From NCBI GenBank assembly GCA_033675265.1, contig JAUJYZ010001425.1, forward strand, positions 124,001 to 188,000: DNA of 64,000 nt, written 5' to 3'. The stretch is from Actinostola sp. cb2023 (Eukaryota > Cnidaria > Anthozoa > Actiniaria > Actinostolidae). The position numbers were made by a program, and so were the translations under genes. This document shows, one piece after another, positions 59,958 to 64,000 of this stretch. Under the pieces are notes generated by a model that worked only from the letters and a program-made list of their open reading frames with translations, had not been told where the DNA came from and made no database searches. The first letter of the stretch is position 1. Every line of letters starts with the position of its first letter.

Positions 59958-60057
59958 TCACCTCCGAGCAAAACAAGATGGTTTCGTGAGCGTGTCTCTT
60001 TCTTCTTGAAAATAAATTTATATATTTGGTTGGCTATTCACTTGTGGTATATACTAA

Positions 60058-60170
60058 AACAATTATCCCCCTCAGTGTCGGTGAGTAGTGGTGAATATTT
60101 AACTCGAGCACTCGCGGCTCGGTAAATATCCACCACTACTGATCACCTCCACTTCGGGGGAAAAATTGTT
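60058..60170. mobile_element. 113-bp foldback MITE inside the pentanucleotide region
   Basis: AACAATTATCCCCCTCAGTG and GTAGTGGTGAATATTTA are mirrored by TAAATATCCACCACTAC and CACTTCGGGGGAAAAATTGT. A similar GGTAAATATTC hairpin occurs at about 51755-51825. Confidence 0.7.
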
Positions 60171-60425
60171 CTATCCTATGCTATTCTATCTATCCTAAAT
60201 CCCATGTTATTCCTATACTCTATCCTATCCCATGCTATTCCTATATTCTATTCTATCTATTCTATGCTATCCTATTCTATCTATCCTATCCCATGCTATT
60301 CCTATATTCTATTCTATCTATTCTATTCTATCTATCCTATATGCTATCCTATATTCTATTCTATCTATTCTATGCTATCAGTTATTCTATCCTATGCTAT
60401 TATATTTCTATCCTATCCTATCCAT
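60171..60425. repeat. (TATCC/CTATT)n degenerate pentanucleotide repeat
   Basis: CTATCCTATGCTATTCTATC-type sequence over about 250 bp. Tyr/Ser/Ile/Leu-rich ORFs here are artefacts. Confidence 0.9.
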
Positions 60426-61003
60426 GCTGATGCATGAGAGCCTTATATTTGAACATGAGAGCCATGAATAGTAGCATATGAGTAGGGGATAACCGATGTA
60501 TGATACAAGTAGGTGCATAACAGCCATACAGTATCTTATTATTTATTATATGTAAGTTTTATGTTTGGATTATTGTATCAGTGTCGTTTCCATTTCCACG
60601 TAAGCTTATATTTATTATAAAAGAGAAATAGCTCACCCTTCACGTGCACACTCACCTCCGTGATCGGATCGGGACACTCGCTTGTGTAGTACGTTGTCAC
60701 ACGATGTGTAGAAGTGCTCTTTTATTTTGCATTGAGTTTGATTTTGGAAGCTTTCGACTCACCTTTGTCTTTGATATCGTTTTCCTTTGGACACAGTGGG
60801 CAATGAAATCCATTTCCATTGCAGGATTGGTGTGAGCATTCCTTATCCATGCATCTTGTGAATCTAAATTTTTCCAAATCGCTACTTTTGTCAATTGAAA
60901 TGTGGTTTAAGCTTATAGTTATATAAAAAGCTGGCAGCCATTTTGATTCATTACGAGTAGTAGTACCGAGTAAGACTAGGTACGAGATTGGGGCTTATTA
61001 ATT
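60426..61003. other. Gene-free stretch
   Basis: No gene recognised. Overlapping short frames at 60644-60894 on opposite strands lack family signals. Confidence 0.4.
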
Positions 61004-61156
61004 ATGTACACGACAACCCCGACTGAACGACGGAGTTGTACAAATACCGTATTAACCCGCGATGATAACAGCGATATTTATTCACCACCAGATAGCAGCA
61101 GTAGCCAGGAAGAGAGTGATTCAGACGAATCATCTGATTCATCGGCTGAAGAATGA
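61004..61156 (+). CDS. Possible 50-residue acidic Ser-rich peptide or first exon
   Basis: ATG to TGA encodes 50 residues. The second half is acidic and Ser-rich (SSSSQEESDSDESSDSSAEE). The word CAGCAGTAGCCAGGAAGAGA inside it recurs at about 61306, so part has been duplicated. It could be a genuine small ORF, a 5' exon, or chance; there is no homology call. Confidence 0.25.
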   Translation: MYTTTPTERRSCTNTVLTRDDNSDIYSPPDSSSSQEESDSDESSDSSAEE

Positions 61157-61372
61157 TTGTCATAGCAATTATTACCCATGGTTAGTTCATTTACTTAAGC
61201 TTAAATCTGCATGATCATTGATTCTTTTTCTGTGTACATTTGGCTATTAATGAAAGTGCCATAAGCACCGCGATGATAAAGAGTCTTATATATATATGAA
61301 AGATGCAGCAGTAGCCAGGAAGAGAGTGGATCATCACAATTCAAGCTGGGGGGAAATCTCAGGGTAATTTAT

Positions 61373-61634
61373 ACTTTCACCCCCTCCCCCCCCCCCCCCC
61401 CCCCCCCCCCTTAAATCCCCCCCCCCCCCCCCCCCCCCCAACCCTTTCCCCTTCCCCCCTCTGTGTACACACACACACACAAGTGCCATAAGCAATAAAA
61501 TAGTCATATCTCCCCCCCTTATGTTGCATACTTTCACCCCCCCCCCCCCCCCCCCCCCCAACCCTTTCCCCTTCCCCCCTACACACACACACACACACAC
61601 AGAATATAACATATCTCCCCCCCTTATGTTGCAC
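61373..61634. repeat. Duplicated poly-C / (CA)n block
   Basis: Two copies of a unit containing a C run, CCAACCCTTTCCCCTTCCCC, a CA repeat and CATATCTCCCCCCCTTATGT. The Gly/Val/Cys-rich ORFs on the minus strand are artefacts. Confidence 0.9.
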
Positions 61635-62401
61635 TACTGCTATAGATCAGTACATTTAATGACACTATAATTTAATTGCTGCTGCATCAGTCATTGAGAA
61701 AGTGCCTCATTTTTATTGTATTAATTTATTAAGCTATGTTTGAAGAAATTTAGCTTTAATGTCATATACCGTCCTACATGTACTATGTAATGCCTGCACC
61801 ATCCTTTTAACACAGGCATAGTCAGGGGGTGGGAGGCCGGGGTGGTTCACGAAAAAGAAAAATATAAAATCACAAATCACAGACTTCTCAGGTGCTCGAT
61901 AATTAAGTCCAAATCATGCCAGCAAATATGCAATGTTCGCTTTGTGAAGTGCAAGAGATTAATTGAGCTCAGGTCATGTTCTATTGTTTCCGGGGGTAAT
62001 CTTTGTAAATTCATGTGGAATAGGACAAGGGAAAAGCAGCTAAACCTTAACGAAATTCGCTGTAACTCAGCAGGAGGATAACACATATATCTCTAGTAAA
62101 TAGCCACAAACAGTGTGAGCTTGGGCTACCTGTGACCGAACAAGTATTTGGGCTTTTCACAAGATTCACAGATCAAGAAAAATGATTTCTTCTGTTCCCA
62201 AATCACAGAAAACAAAAATTGACAATCGCATCACTGAAGAAATCCTTCCCCTGTACATGTACAGCCCTGATTTTAACATTGAACTTTGCCAGAGGGTACG
62301 TCTGTGGCGATATTTTCATGAGAAAACTATATATATATATTATATATACATCTCTATCCATTCACTGCTTTCACGTCACCCGTAATACACTTTGCTTGAC
62401 C
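61635..62401. other. No confident gene
   Basis: An 80-residue plus frame at 61842-62081 is Cys- and Lys-containing (SKSCQQICNVRFVKCKRL) but unplaced. It ends near a GGAG/GATAAC boundary and might be an exon, though no partner exons were found. Confidence 0.3.
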
Positions 62402-62497
62402 CCCAAGTTTTGCATAAACTATTGTTTTCAAAGTCTCTTGGGGAAGACTGCATGTTCCCAAGAGAAACTGAAAACAATAGTTTATGCAAAACTTGGG
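62402..62497. repeat. 96-bp foldback
   Basis: CCCAAGTTTTGCATAAACTA is mirrored by TAGTTTATGCAAAACTTGGG, with AAGTCTCTTGGGG pairing further in. Confidence 0.85.
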
Positions 62498-62778
62498 AGG
62501 CAAACAAAACAGCTGGCCGTGATTTGAATAAGTAGTCAATGTAATGGTTTTCAAGAACAAAGGGATTATTCTACCCTACCATGCATATTATAACTGTTAT
62601 CATTGAAGTGCAACCTTCAAAACAGCTTGTCAGGTTTGAAAATAGCTGGACGTCAATCAAACAACATGGGCGTGTCCAGACTTTAGCCAATCATAGTAAA
62701 GCTAGTTTGATTGATGGCCATCTATAGACTGGAGGGTTGTAGTTTTCAGGGTAGCACTTCAACGACAATGGTTGTTAA

Positions 62779-63157
62779 TGAGCTTGTGTCACCTGTCACG
62801 TGACTTTTTAAATTTTCACCGCAGACAAACCAAAACTGGAAAGAGCATACTGAAGTTAGTAAAAGTGGAAAGTTTGAAGGGAAGTAAGTAAATAGGGCAA
62901 TAGTTACAGGCATTCAAACTTTGTCTTTTTTGTATGGAAATGTATGTTGGAGGGCAACGCTTGCCCTCCAAGCGAAAAACCCATACAAATCCTTGTCAAA
63001 GCGGGAAACCTTGAAAGCCGTTAACTTTTATCTTATTTGCTTGATTCTTTTGAAATTTTCAACTTTTACTAATTTTGGTATGCTCTTTCAAGTTATGATA
63101 TTTTTGTTTGTCTTCGGTGAAATTTTAAAAAGTCACATGACAGGTGACACAAGCCCA
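62779..63157. mobile_element. 379-bp TTAA-flanked foldback
   Basis: TGAGCTTGTGTCACCTGTCA is mirrored by TGACAGGTGACACAAGCCCA. TTAA lies at 62775-62778 and 63158-63161. An inner hairpin GGAGGGCAACGCTTGCCCTCC lies near 62951. Confidence 0.8.
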
Positions 63158-63225
63158 TTAAGCTAGTTTATATTTTAAATCTTTGTTTACATACAGTATA
63201 ATATATAAATATAATGTATCAGATA

Positions 63226-63502
63226 CAGTCATTTGCAAAAATTATGGCCGCTACGATATATCAATATATCAATATATCGGGTGCATTATGGGTAATTAAA
63301 TAATACTATTTTGAGATTTCTAACTTATTAAATGAAGCAAAATTTACAAACAACAACGTAAAAAAAAAAAAAACATACTAAATATTTCTACCAACTTTGC
63401 TGACGTTAACCCGCTTTAAGGGGAATTTTCGATTATTTAATTACCCATAATGCACCCGATATATTGATATTTCGTAGCGGCCAGAATTTTTGCAAATGAC
63501 TG
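63226..63502. mobile_element. TA-flanked MITE, Tc1/mariner-like (copy 2)
   Basis: CAGTCATTTGCAAAAATTAT is mirrored by AATTTTTGCAAATGACTG, with TA on both sides. ATATCGGGTGCATTATGGGT is mirrored inside. Same family as 4684-4953. Confidence 0.85.
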
Positions 63503-64000
63503 TACATACAAATTAGATAAAATATAACAAGTTTAGCTATTTCATAATGTGACAGCTGATAAAAATGCATGTTCCTTGTCATTAATAATAATAAATAATA
63601 ATAATATATTTAAAGTCGATAACGTCAGGAGCGGTTACCCAATCTCCAGAGCCAGTAGAGGTTCATGTTCAAAACACTTGACTATAACAATAGATAAATA
63701 TACAATATATAAATAGTGCCTATATTGTTTTAACAAGGGAGAATACCTGACAATAATAGAATATTGTTGATTGCACTGTGCAACAGTGCAGGCAGCTTGA
63801 ACAACTGATCACCTAGGCCTGGACGACGTAGCTCAAAACCATGATAGAAAAAGTAAAATGGGCCCATGCTCACTTTTGATTAGGTTTTTGCCAAACACTT
63901 TTTCTTTGTTGGCCAACAATTTAAAAACCTGATTTGAGTTAGGCAGAACTTCCAGCCAATTGCCTACAATGGCACCATTGGGGTTGGTCTTCATAACCCT
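63503..64000. other. Gene-free stretch at window end
   Basis: An AAT-rich run near 63583-63610, then unassigned sequence. No gene recognised. Confidence 0.4.

Noticed and set aside
60204..60471. Tyr/Ser/Ile-rich ORFs
   Set aside because: Translations of the TATCC/CTATT pentanucleotide repeat.
61334..61634. Gly/Val/Cys-rich frames
   Set aside because: Generated by poly-C and CA repeats on the opposite strand.

Overview
This is repeat-dense, AT-rich eukaryotic DNA from an animal. The best fit is a non-bilaterian marine metazoan, probably a cnidarian and possibly an anthozoan. The clues are intronless melanocortin/adenosine-like class A receptors in tandem, an intron-rich KDZ transposase gene, a Polinton/adinto-like element, a Crypton-type recombinase, Penelope-like debris and very many short foldback elements. 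No bacterial or plasmid features are visible. The species assignment is inference.

Layout. 1-1.1 kb: the 3' end of a DUF3504/Crypton-type tyrosine recombinase gene and a 213-bp MITE. 1.1-11.1 kb: a tandem segmental duplication of about 3.3 kb carrying two intact minus-strand GPCR genes, with a decayed GPCR copy and several foldback elements between the arms. 12-14.6 kb: a ~140-bp satellite split by a 2,048-bp terminal-inverted-repeat element. 15-24 kb: no recognisable gene, two ~1.1-1.25 kb foldback elements and simple repeats. 24.2-25.2 kb: a third GPCR, again with a pyrimidine-rich tract just before its start codon. 25-34 kb: mostly non-coding, with a 1-kb TTAA-flanked element, long simple repeats and a broken Penelope-type GIY-YIG tail. 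35.8-41.1 kb: a compact virus-like element with 631-bp inverted repeats, a frameshifted packaging-type ATPase gene and two small intact genes. 43.3-54.5 kb: a KDZ transposase gene that I could assemble by eye into 16 phase-consistent exons, its introns loaded with MITEs. 54.5-64 kb: a second Penelope tail fragment, possible histone-like debris, a 193-bp satellite with oddly corrupted copies, pentanucleotide repeats and more foldbacks.

How the pieces work together. In the virus-like element the ATPase gene runs outward to the left and the other two genes outward to the right, from a central region filled by a 12-bp minisatellite. Both sides run into the inverted repeats, which supply the poly(A) signals. 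The element has no polymerase, integrase or capsid gene, so it would have to move in trans. The GPCR array looks like local gene-family expansion. Most of the remaining sequence is non-autonomous transposon material, and two insertions can be checked against a pre-insertion copy within this same window.
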